In this document: one piece after another, positions 11,639 through 18,595 of the stretch
How positions within the stretch are numbered: the first letter of the stretch is position 1
How the letters are laid out: every line of letters begins with the position of its first letter
Source of the DNA: Alphaproteobacteria bacterium
GTDB taxonomy: Bacteria; Pseudomonadota; Alphaproteobacteria; Geminicoccales; Geminicoccaceae
Length of the DNA stretch: 22,826 nucleotides
Assembly (NCBI GenBank): GCA_026984595.1
Contig: JALSRW010000059.1
Coordinates: 1-22,826, forward strand
Direction: 5' to 3'
Notes under the pieces: model-generated
What the model saw: only the letters and a program-made list of their open reading frames with translations
The model's database searches: none
Told to the model about the DNA's origin: nothing
Position numbers and translations under genes: made by a program

Positions 11639-12208
11639 ATGACCCAGACCCGCCCCGCCCGTTCATCCTCTCGGATCCGGTTCGCCGCCTTCGCGGGTCT
11701 GGTCGTTGCTCTGCTCGCGACTGCCGGCGAGGTGCGTGCGGAATGCGCCGATTTCGCCCAGGCGGGAGTGGAATGGCGGCGCTGCATGATGGACGGCGCC
11801 GATCTCACGAATGTCGATCTGACCGGCGCGGTGCTCCGCGATTCCTCGTTCAAGCGGGCGGATCTCAGCGGCTCGGTGCTGCGCGATGTGGACGCCCGCC
11901 GGGCCAAGTTCGTTTCCGCCAGGATGGTCGATATCGTCCTCGATGGGGCGCGGCTGATCCGGGCCGATCTGACCAGCGCCGATCTCACCGGGGCCAGCCT
12001 GCGCGACGCCGACCTGCGTGACGCCAAGCTCTACCAGACCATCCTGCGCAACGCCGATCTGACCGGCGCCCGCCTCGATGGGGCCGATCTTTTGCGGGCC
12101 GATCTTTCGGGTGCGCGCTGGGTCGACGGCAAGAGCATCTGCGCCCAAGGCTCGATCGGCCGCTGCCACATGCAGAAGCCGCCCCGCGCTGCCGCCACCG
12201 AAGGCTAG
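11639..12208 (+). CDS. Exported pentapeptide-repeat protein
   Basis: A 189-residue protein with a Sec-type signal peptide: basic RPARSSSRIR, hydrophobic FAAFAGLVVALLATAG, and a likely AxA-type cut after VRA at 34. The mature part is a run of A(D/N)LXX-type pentapeptides from about residue 52 to 160 (for example DGADL, TNVDL, TGAVL, KRADL), expected to form a right-handed beta-helix. Cys36/Cys49 cap the start and Cys168/Cys176 the end, so two disulfides in the periplasm are plausible. The ATG at 11639 is chosen because it puts the signal peptide at the N-terminus. A GTG at 11582 overlapping the lipB stop (GTGA) would add 19 residues before it and cannot be excluded, since neither has a clear ribosome site. 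The molecular role is unknown. The stop shares a CTAG with the convergent gene. Confidence 0.85.
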   Translation: MTQTRPARSSSRIRFAAFAGLVVALLATAGEVRAECADFAQAGVEWRRCMMDGADLTNVDLTGAVLRDSSFKRADLSGSVLRDVDARRAKFVSARMVDIVLDGARLIRADLTSADLTGASLRDADLRDAKLYQTILRNADLTGARLDGADLLRADLSGARWVDGKSICAQGSIGRCHMQKPPRAAATEG

Positions 12209-15075
12209 TCGAGGGAGAGCCTGCGGCCTTCGCGCAGGAGCGCGAACAGTTCGGCCGCCGGCAGCGGTCGGCTGAACAGGAAGCCCTGGATCTCGTGACA
12301 GCCGAAGCCCCGCAGCAGCATGAGCTGTTCGCGCGTTTCCACCCCTTCCGCCACCACCTTGAGCTGCAGGCTCGTGCCCAACGCCACGATCGCCTTGGCC
12401 AGGGCGGCGCTGGTGCGGTCGTGGCCGATATCGTGGACGAAGGAGCGGTCGATCTTGAGGGAACGGATGGGGAAGTTGCGCAGATAGCCGAGCGAGGAAT
12501 AGCCGGTACCGAAATCGTCGACCGCGAGATGAACGCCGAGAGCGGTGATGTCGCGCAGCTTACGGGTGCTTTCGGCGGCATCCCGCATCACCACGCTCTC
12601 CGTGAGCTCCAGTTCCAGCCGATCGGTGGGAAAGCCCAGCCTCTCGGTCAAGGACGCGATCTTGGCCGGCAGGTCGCGCTGCTGGAACTGCCGGGCGGAA
12701 AGATTCACGGCGAGGCGCAGATCGCCGAAGCCGTGCTCGTGCCAGGTTCTGACCTGGGCGCAGGCGGTCTCCAGTACCCATTCGCCGATCGGCACGATCA
12801 GCCCGGTCTCTTCGGCGAGTGGGATGAATTCCGACGGTGGCACCATGCCGTGGTCGGGATGGAACCAGCGCAGGAGCGCCTCGACGGCGACGACGCGGCC
12901 GGTCTCGAGGCTCACCTGCGGCTGGTAGTAGATCACGAACTCCTGCTGACTCAGCGCCTTGCGCAGGCGGCCTTCGAGCATCAGCCGCTCGAAGGCGGCG
13001 GCGTTCATGTCGGTGGTATAGAACTGGTAATGGTTGCGTCCCTGCTCCTTGGCCCGGGACAGGGCGGTATCGGCATTCTTGATCAGAGTGTCGGGGTCGG
13101 TCCCGTCATGGGGGAACATGGCGATGCCCACACAGGCACCGGTGCTGAGCTCGTGGTCGTTGACGGTAAAGGGCGGCTTGAGGCAGTCGAGCAGCTTCTG
13201 GGCGACACGGGCCGCGGCTTCGGCGCTGTTGACCCCGTGCAGCAGCACCATGAACTCGTCGCCGCCGAGCCGGGCCACGGTGTCGCTCTTTCTGAGGGTG
13301 TGCAGCAGCCGTTCGGCCACCGCCTTGAGTACCAGATCGCCGAGCTGCAGGCCGAGCGAATCGTTGATCAGCTTGAAGCGGTCGAGATCGACCAGCATCA
13401 CCGCCAGCATCTGCCGCTGGCGGCGCGCCCGCTCGATGGCATGGCCGAGGCGATCGAGGAACAGCAGACGGTTGGGCAATGCCGTCAGCGCATCGTAATA
13501 GGCCAACGCCCGGATCGCCTCCTCGGTCTGGCGGCGCACGGTGATGTCGCGCACCGTCAGTACATAGCCGCCGGGCGGCACCTCGATATGGACGATGAAG
13601 ATCTCGAGCGGGATCACTTCGCCGTCGTGGCGGCGGCCCAGCACTTCGGCATAGCCCTGCGGCTCGTCGCGAACCTCTTCGAGGAGGCGGCGGAACTCCA
13701 GCGGCCGATCGGTGCCCGAGCTCAGCAGCATGTCCAGCGGGCGACCGAGGACATTGCCCTCGGCGAAACCGAAGATCACCTGGGCTGCCCGGTTGACGCG
13801 GCGAATGAGCCCCTCCTCGTCGACCGCGATCACCCCGTCGGCCACCGCTTCGAGCACCGCATCCAGCCAGGCGTCGCCGCCGGGACGCAGGATCACCGGC
13901 TCGGGGTGATAGGTGGCCCGCGCTTCCTGCAGGGCGGGCAGGGTCTCCCGCTCCAGCGGTCGCACCAGCACCAGCGCGTGGCTTTTGTCCAGCGGGGTCA
14001 CGGTGAGCCGCAGGGTACCGTCGCGGGCGTCGACCTGTACGGTCGTCTCGAGAGTCACCCGTTCGTTGGCATGGATCGCCTGCTCCACCGCATCGAGCCA
14101 GGCGTCGGCGATGTCCGGCGGCAGCACGCGACCGAGATCCTCGCCGGCGGCGGCTCGCAGGGCATCGGCCAGGGCGGTGGCCGGCTCCGGGCTGACCCAG
14201 GTGATGGTGCCGCTGACATCGAGCACCAGCACCAGACTGTGCAGCACGCGGCTGATCAGGGCGGCGGGGTGACTGAGCCCCCGTTGTTGCTCGCCCGGGC
14301 GGCCGGTGCGGGACGTCACATCGATGGCCCCGAGAATGGCGGTCACCAGACCGCGCGCATCGTTGCGCGGGCGGGCGGTGTCGGTAACCTCCACCAGTTC
14401 TCCCGAAGCATCGCGCAGCCGGTAGCGGACCTCGATTTGCTCGCCGCGCAGCAGGGTCTGGTGCTTGAGCCGCAGCACTTCGAGATCCTCGTGCGGTACA
14501 TGCGCGAGGAGATCGGCGAGGCGCTCCAGCCGTGCTTCGCCCAGCAGCCGGGCGAGCCGCGGATCGCACCAGCCGAGACGCATCGTGCAGTCGGGCTCGA
14601 CCACGAGGAGATAGAGATAATCGCGCGTCAGACCGCCGAGCTCGGCCAGCTCCCCCGAGCCCTGCTCCGGCGGGGTCGCCACGGCCCGGGCCGCCGGCTC
14701 GATCCACAGCACGTAAAGCCCATTGTTGACGGCCAGCGGCATGCCACGAATGTGGCAGTCGATGCAGCGGCCCTCGGCGGTTCGCAGCGGGCAGCGGTCC
14801 TGGAAGGGGGTGGCGGTCTGGCAGGCCGCCTGCAACGTCGCCAGGGTTTCCCGCGGCGTCCGGGGCGCGCGGAGCAGACGGACGGAACGCCCGATCACCT
14901 GCCGCGGTTCGTAGCCGAACAGCGTCTGAAAACAGCGGTTGACATGGGCGATCTCGAGGCCTCGGGTCACCCCCTCGCGATGGCGGATCACCACCGCAGC
15001 CCGGTCGGCAGTATCCAGCACTGCCGCCAGTGCGAGCTCGTCAAGCACCGCCGCCCCGCCCCGTTCGCCTCGCAC
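12205..15075 (-). CDS. Multi-PAS GGDEF-EAL cyclic-di-GMP signalling protein
   Basis: A 956-residue protein that probably makes and/or degrades c-di-GMP. I see no membrane segment or signal peptide, so it looks cytoplasmic. Four PAS-like regions sit at about 20-130, 150-255, 275-375 and 402-520, then GGDEF (about 530-690) and EAL (about 705-950). The cyclase motif RLGGDEF is intact, with an RKSD inhibitory I-site five residues before it. The EAL part keeps EALLRW, the Asn of LAVNLSARQF, ELELTES, VDDFGTGYSSL, the Lys of SLKIDRSFV, VAEGVET and EIQGFLFSRP, so both activities look possible. The first PAS has five cysteines including C104-I-D-C107-H108. The start is uncertain: GTG at 15075, or a GTG nine codons later. 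It is monocistronic, starting 188 nt after nnr and ending convergent with the pentapeptide gene. Confidence 0.93.
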   Translation of the reverse strand: MRGERGGAAVLDELALAAVLDTADRAAVVIRHREGVTRGLEIAHVNRCFQTLFGYEPRQVIGRSVRLLRAPRTPRETLATLQAACQTATPFQDRCPLRTAEGRCIDCHIRGMPLAVNNGLYVLWIEPAARAVATPPEQGSGELAELGGLTRDYLYLLVVEPDCTMRLGWCDPRLARLLGEARLERLADLLAHVPHEDLEVLRLKHQTLLRGEQIEVRYRLRDASGELVEVTDTARPRNDARGLVTAILGAIDVTSRTGRPGEQQRGLSHPAALISRVLHSLVLVLDVSGTITWVSPEPATALADALRAAAGEDLGRVLPPDIADAWLDAVEQAIHANERVTLETTVQVDARDGTLRLTVTPLDKSHALVLVRPLERETLPALQEARATYHPEPVILRPGGDAWLDAVLEAVADGVIAVDEEGLIRRVNRAAQVIFGFAEGNVLGRPLDMLLSSGTDRPLEFRRLLEEVRDEPQGYAEVLGRRHDGEVIPLEIFIVHIEVPPGGYVLTVRDITVRRQTEEAIRALAYYDALTALPNRLLFLDRLGHAIERARRQRQMLAVMLVDLDRFKLINDSLGLQLGDLVLKAVAERLLHTLRKSDTVARLGGDEFMVLLHGVNSAEAAARVAQKLLDCLKPPFTVNDHELSTGACVGIAMFPHDGTDPDTLIKNADTALSRAKEQGRNHYQFYTTDMNAAAFERLMLEGRLRKALSQQEFVIYYQPQVSLETGRVVAVEALLRWFHPDHGMVPPSEFIPLAEETGLIVPIGEWVLETACAQVRTWHEHGFGDLRLAVNLSARQFQQRDLPAKIASLTERLGFPTDRLELELTESVVMRDAAESTRKLRDITALGVHLAVDDFGTGYSSLGYLRNFPIRSLKIDRSFVHDIGHDRTSAALAKAIVALGTSLQLKVVAEGVETREQLMLLRGFGCHEIQGFLFSRPLPAAELFALLREGRRLSLD

Positions 15076-15128
15076 AACCCATCGTAAGGCCCATCAACCA
15101 CCCGCTCGCAGCGTCTCCCGTCACGCCA

Positions 15129-15149
15129 CGGGCCGTCTCCGACGGTCCG
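15129..15149. repeat. Hairpin-forming inverted repeat upstream of the GGDEF-EAL gene
   Basis: A stem of 9 bp (eight Watson-Crick pairs and one G-T) closes a 3-nt loop: CGGGCCGTC, TCC, GACGGTCCG on the plus strand. It lies 54 nt before the GTG at 15075, in the 188-nt gap after nnr. There is no T-run on either side, so it is not a standard intrinsic terminator. It could act as a leader structure or a binding site. The rest of this gap holds an AT-rich patch at about 15180-15215 in which I could not define a convincing promoter. Confidence 0.45.
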
Positions 15150-15263
15150 CTTCCGCGCTCGACAGCCGCGTTCTCACTACACGAGGAAGTAAAAAGTTCC
15201 AAAGGTTCAAAGCGCCACGTCAATGGCCCCGGGGTACGGTCCGGAGCATTTCGCGGGAGAGCC

Positions 15264-16751
15264 TCATGGCGCTGCCGCGGCCGGCCGGGGCAGCAGATCG
15301 TCCATCACCCGGGGAAGGGGTGGCAGCAGATCCTCGGCGGTCAGCAGGCCGCCCGCCCGACGTGCCGCCTCTGCATGGATCCAGACGGCCGCGCTGGCCG
15401 CGGCGAAGGCCGGCAGCCCCTGGGCGAGGAGACCGGTGACGAGGCCCGCCAGCACGTCACCGCTGCCGGCGGTGGCCAGTTCGGGCGGGGCATCGGCGAG
15501 CAGGGTGGCGCCGCCGCCGGGCTCGGCCACCACCGTGTCGCCCCCCTTGAGCAGAACGACGGCTCCGCTCTCCGCTGCGGCCGCGAGGGCGCGCTCGAGG
15601 CGGCTGCCGCGATGACCGAACAATCGTCCGTATTCGCCGTCGTGCGGGGTCAGCACGCAATGCCCGCCGAGGCGCGCGAACAGGGCTCGCGGATCGTCCT
15701 GGAACACCGTCAGCGCATCGGCATCGAGCACCGTCGGCCGACCGGTCTCCAGCAGCAGCTCGGTGCGCCGCCGGGTGGTCGGCGTGACCCCGGCGCCGGG
15801 ACCGTAGAGTGCGGCGGTCACCCGGGCATCGGCCAGCAGGCGGGCGAGGGCGGCCTCGTCGGCATAGGGCTTGGTCATCACCGCCGTCATGTGTGCGGCA
15901 TAGGTCGCCAGTGCGGCTTCCTCGCAGACGATGCTGACCAGTCCGGCGCCGATCCGCAGCGCGGCGCCGGCGGCCATGCGGCTCGCGCCGGTGGTGGCCG
16001 CCGGACCGCCCAGGATGTAGGCGTGGCCGAAGCGGTATTTGTGGTCGGTGGGGCCGCGGCGACGCAGCAGATGGCGCCAGAGTGAGGGTTGGTTGCGGTG
16101 GAGGCCGATCTCCTGTTCGCGGACGAACCGATCGGCGATGCCGATATCGGCGACCAGCAGATCGCCGCGATGCAGCCGTCCCGGAAGCAGATAGTGGCCC
16201 GGTTTGGCGCGCACGAAGGTCACGGTCAGGCGGGCATGGGGTGCGATACCGCGGATCTCGCCGGTGGCGCCGTCGACCCCGGAAGGCATGTCCACCGCCA
16301 CCACCGGAACGCCGGCGGTTTCGACGGCGGCGATCACCTCCGCGGCGGCACCGGTGATCTCGCGGGAGAGGCCGGCGCCGAACAGCGCATCGACCACCAG
16401 CCCGGCACCCTCCAGGATGGACGGGGCGAGCGCTTCCACGGGGCCGTTCCAGCGGCCGGCGGCCCAGGCCGCATCACCGCGCAGCCGGTCGCTGGCCACC
16501 AGACAGGCGAGGCGTACCGGCCAGCCGGCGGCGCGCAGCCGCCGGGCGACGACGAAGCCGTCTCCACCGTTGTTGCCGGGTCCGCAGAGAACGGTCACCG
16601 GACAGGGCGCGAAACGGGCGGTGATCGCCCGGGTCACCGCCCGTCCGGCGTTCTCCATGAGCACCGGCCCCGGCGTACCGGCGGCGATCGCCGCCGCGTC
16701 GACTCGGGCCATGACGGCGGGCGGCAGGAGAACGGGATCGTCGACCGGCAT
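15264..16751 (-). CDS. nnr: Bifunctional NAD(P)H-hydrate epimerase / ADP-dependent NAD(P)H-hydrate dehydratase
   Basis: This repair enzyme returns hydrated NAD(P)H (NADHX, NADPHX) to the usable form. The N-terminal NnrE/YjeF_N half epimerises and the C-terminal NnrD/ribokinase-like half dehydrates. The protein has 495 residues, normal for the fused form. Visible are MENAGRAVTRAI, the loop CGPGNNGGDGFVVARRL (about 56-72), VVDALFGAGLSREI and VAVDMPSGVDGATGE. In the second half KYRFGHAYILGG is followed by VLDADALTVFQDD, LTPHDGEYGRLFG, VLLKGGDTVVA and ATAGSGDVLAGLVTGLLAQG. The ATG at 16751 has GGAG about 6 nt upstream; a TTG at 16790 would add 13 proline-rich residues and is less likely. It lies 139 nt downstream of tRNA-Thr on the same strand. 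Confidence 0.94.
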   Translation of the reverse strand: MPVDDPVLLPPAVMARVDAAAIAAGTPGPVLMENAGRAVTRAITARFAPCPVTVLCGPGNNGGDGFVVARRLRAAGWPVRLACLVASDRLRGDAAWAAGRWNGPVEALAPSILEGAGLVVDALFGAGLSREITGAAAEVIAAVETAGVPVVAVDMPSGVDGATGEIRGIAPHARLTVTFVRAKPGHYLLPGRLHRGDLLVADIGIADRFVREQEIGLHRNQPSLWRHLLRRRGPTDHKYRFGHAYILGGPAATTGASRMAAGAALRIGAGLVSIVCEEAALATYAAHMTAVMTKPYADEAALARLLADARVTAALYGPGAGVTPTTRRRTELLLETGRPTVLDADALTVFQDDPRALFARLGGHCVLTPHDGEYGRLFGHRGSRLERALAAAAESGAVVLLKGGDTVVAEPGGGATLLADAPPELATAGSGDVLAGLVTGLLAQGLPAFAAASAAVWIHAEAARRAGGLLTAEDLLPPLPRVMDDLLPRPAAAAP

Positions 16752-16890
16752 GGGCGGCTCCAGGACTGTCGGCGGCGAGGGAGGCGGCAAATGCGGCCGT
16801 GGGCGAGAGAACGGGCCCGGAACACATTTCGCCGGACCACCATCCGCAACGGCCGTGCGCTCCGGCCCGGAGGTTCCTGCGCAGCCGAAC

Positions 16891-16966
16891 TGGTGCCGCA
16901 GGAGGGACTCGAACCCCCGACCCGCGCATTACGAATGCGCTGCTCTACCGACTGAGCTACTGCGGC
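16891..16966 (-). tRNA. tRNA-Thr (anticodon CGT)
   Basis: A 76-nt tRNA with encoded CCA. The acceptor arms GCCGCAG and CTGCGGC pair, the discriminator is A, the D arm is TAGCTCAGTCGGTAGAGCA, the anticodon stem GCGCA/TGCGC closes TTCGTAA, and the T arm has GGGGGTTCGAGTCCCTC. Anticodon CGT reads ACG. It lies 69 nt downstream of the hemY stop and upstream of nnr. Confidence 0.97.
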
Positions 16967-16968
16967 AC

Positions 16969-16987
16969 GCGGCTGCTTTCGAGCCGC
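16969..16987. repeat. Inverted repeat just upstream of tRNA-Thr
   Basis: GCGGCT and AGCCGC form a perfect 6-bp stem with a 7-nt loop, ending 2 nt before the tRNA 5' end. On the minus strand it follows hemY by about 48 nt and could mark the hemY transcript end or an RNA processing site. On the plus strand it is followed by TCTTAATA, but no plus-strand gene ends here. Confidence 0.4.
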
Positions 16988-16989
16988 TC

Positions 16990-17016
16990 TTAATACATGG
17001 CGCGAGGGCGAAGCAA
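16990..17016 (-). promoter_or_regulatory. Candidate promoter of tRNA-Thr
   Basis: On the minus strand TTGCTT (17011-17016) is followed after 15 nt by TATTAA (16990-16995), which lies 23 nt before the tRNA. The -10 is reasonable. The spacing is shorter than the usual 16-18, so the -35 is doubtful. The tRNA could also be read through from hemY. Confidence 0.3.
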
Positions 17017-17035
17017 GGGCAATGCAGCGGAGGAT

Positions 17036-18577
17036 TCAGGCGGCATCGGCCGGGGCCGCGGGTTTGCCCGCTTGCCGGCCGTCGGCCCGTTCGCCCTCGG
17101 CTGCACGCGTGGCGGGGCTCTCCTCGGCTTCGCCGCCGGCCTCGACCGGGCGCGTTCCGGCCGGCTGCTCGGGCGGAAGCTTGGCCTGTTCGGCGCCGGC
17201 TCCCTCGGAAGAGGCGGAAGGCGTCGCTGCACTCTCCCCCGCATGGGCGAGAAATGTGGTGGGCGCCCGGCCGTGTTCCAATGCCGCGAGTTTGGCGGGC
17301 ACGTCCCATTGCACCGCATCGAAACGTCCGCTTACGCCGAAGGGCCGCCATTCGGGCAGGAGCTCGCCGGTGTCCTGGCACACCCAAGCCTTGTCGGCGG
17401 GGGCGTCGAAGGCCCGGGCCAGCCATTCCTGGACCTCGGCCTCGGAGCCGCCGCTGCGCCGCTCGAGTTCCGCCAGCAGACGATAGACACGGGCCGTGGC
17501 CCCGAGTTCCCGCGCCCGGGCCAGCGCTTGTCGGGCGGCTTCGAAATCGCCGGCCGCCATCTGCACCTCGGCGAGCGCGACATAGGAGAGCGGATCGAAG
17601 GGCTGCAGGCTGCGCAGGCGGTCCACGCGCCGCAACCGCTCCGCCGGATCCTTCGCATCGCCGAGCTCCAGATAGGCTGCGACCAGGTCGGGATGTGGCT
17701 CCAGCCGCCAGGCGTTCTCGAGGATCCGGCGGGCCAGGCGGAAGCGGCCCATGCGGGCGGCGATGCGGCTCGCCTCGACCGCCGCCGGCGCGAACGCCGG
17801 ATGGAGCTTGACCGCCCGCCGCGCATGCCGCAGCGCTTCGTCGAAACGTTCCGCCGCCACCGCCTTGCGAGCCAGCATGAGGTGCAGGATGGCACGTCGT
17901 CGCCGGGCCTGTTCCGGAGTGACGAGCTTGAGATCGGCGAGCTGGTTGAGGATCACCAATGCTTCCTCCCATTGTTCGGCCCGGGTCAGCAGGTCGAACA
18001 GGGTGCTCACCACCCAAGGCGTGCTCGGGCTGCGGCGGTGGGCCTTTTTCGCCAGTTCCAGCGCGGTCGCGTAATCCCCGTCCTTCATCGCATGGGCCAG
18101 CAGGCCGCGCAGGCCGAGCAGCTCGGTGTCGGGGTTGCGGAGCATGGAGCGGAAACGGCGGATGGCCTCGGTCTCGTCGCCCTGGAGCTGGGCGGTCTGG
18201 GCCTCCAGCAGGAGCAGCGCCGGGACCTTGTCGTCCAGCAGTTTCTCGGCCCGCCGCACATAATGGCGGGCACTCGTGACGTCACCCGCGGCAGCCGCCA
18301 CCAGACCGGTGGCGAGTGCCGAATAGCCCTGGGTCAGACGGTGCTGGGCCCGTCGCTCGCGCAGGCGGCGGGGCAGGCCGAACAGCCATCGCAGCAGCTC
18401 CACCAGAAGTACCGCCGCCGCTGCGACCAGCAACACGGCGAGCAGCAGCAGGCCGACGCTGGTCTGGATCTCGACATCCAGCCAGGCGATGGTGACCTGT
18501 CCCGGATGATCGGCGAGCCAGGCCGCGACCGGCGCGGCAACCAGGGCAATGACGACGAAGAGGATGAGTTTGCGCAT
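17036..18577 (-). CDS. hemY: HemY-like TPR membrane protein
   Basis: This is the proteobacterial HemY of the heme cluster: a 513-residue inner-membrane TPR protein, not the Bacillus protoporphyrinogen oxidase of the same name. Its exact role in tetrapyrrole synthesis is unsettled. Two N-terminal membrane segments are seen at about 4-20 and 40-62, separated by WLADHPGQVTIAWLDVEIQT, which is typical of the HemY_N domain. Next comes LLRWLFGLPRRLRERR, then helical TPR-like repeats through about 430, and a disordered Ala/Pro/Glu-rich tail (about 445-513). WVCQDTGELLPEWRPFG near 400 resembles the conserved C-terminal HemY segment. The ATG at 18577 is 18 nt after the mic60 stop, so it is the last gene of hemC-hemD-mic60-hemY. 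Confidence 0.9.
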   Translation of the reverse strand: MRKLILFVVIALVAAPVAAWLADHPGQVTIAWLDVEIQTSVGLLLLAVLLVAAAAVLLVELLRWLFGLPRRLRERRAQHRLTQGYSALATGLVAAAAGDVTSARHYVRRAEKLLDDKVPALLLLEAQTAQLQGDETEAIRRFRSMLRNPDTELLGLRGLLAHAMKDGDYATALELAKKAHRRSPSTPWVVSTLFDLLTRAEQWEEALVILNQLADLKLVTPEQARRRRAILHLMLARKAVAAERFDEALRHARRAVKLHPAFAPAAVEASRIAARMGRFRLARRILENAWRLEPHPDLVAAYLELGDAKDPAERLRRVDRLRSLQPFDPLSYVALAEVQMAAGDFEAARQALARARELGATARVYRLLAELERRSGGSEAEVQEWLARAFDAPADKAWVCQDTGELLPEWRPFGVSGRFDAVQWDVPAKLAALEHGRAPTTFLAHAGESAATPSASSEGAGAEQAKLPPEQPAGTRPVEAGGEAEESPATRAAEGERADGRQAGKPAAPADAA

Positions 18578-18595
18578 AATCTATCCGGGCCCGGA

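Noticed and set aside
14600..15020. LOV photoreceptor domain in the first PAS of the GGDEF-EAL protein
   Set aside because: The flavin-binding GxNCRFLQ motif is absent; the equivalent segment reads IGRSVRLLRAP.
16860..16872. Terminator after tRNA-Thr
   Set aside because: CTCCG-GGC-CGGAG can form a short stem, but no T-run follows on the minus strand, and such GC stems are common here.
17036..18577. HemY as protoporphyrinogen oxidase
   Set aside because: The protein has two N-terminal membrane helices and TPR repeats and no FAD-binding GxGxxG start, so it is the TPR HemY and not the Bacillus-type oxidase.
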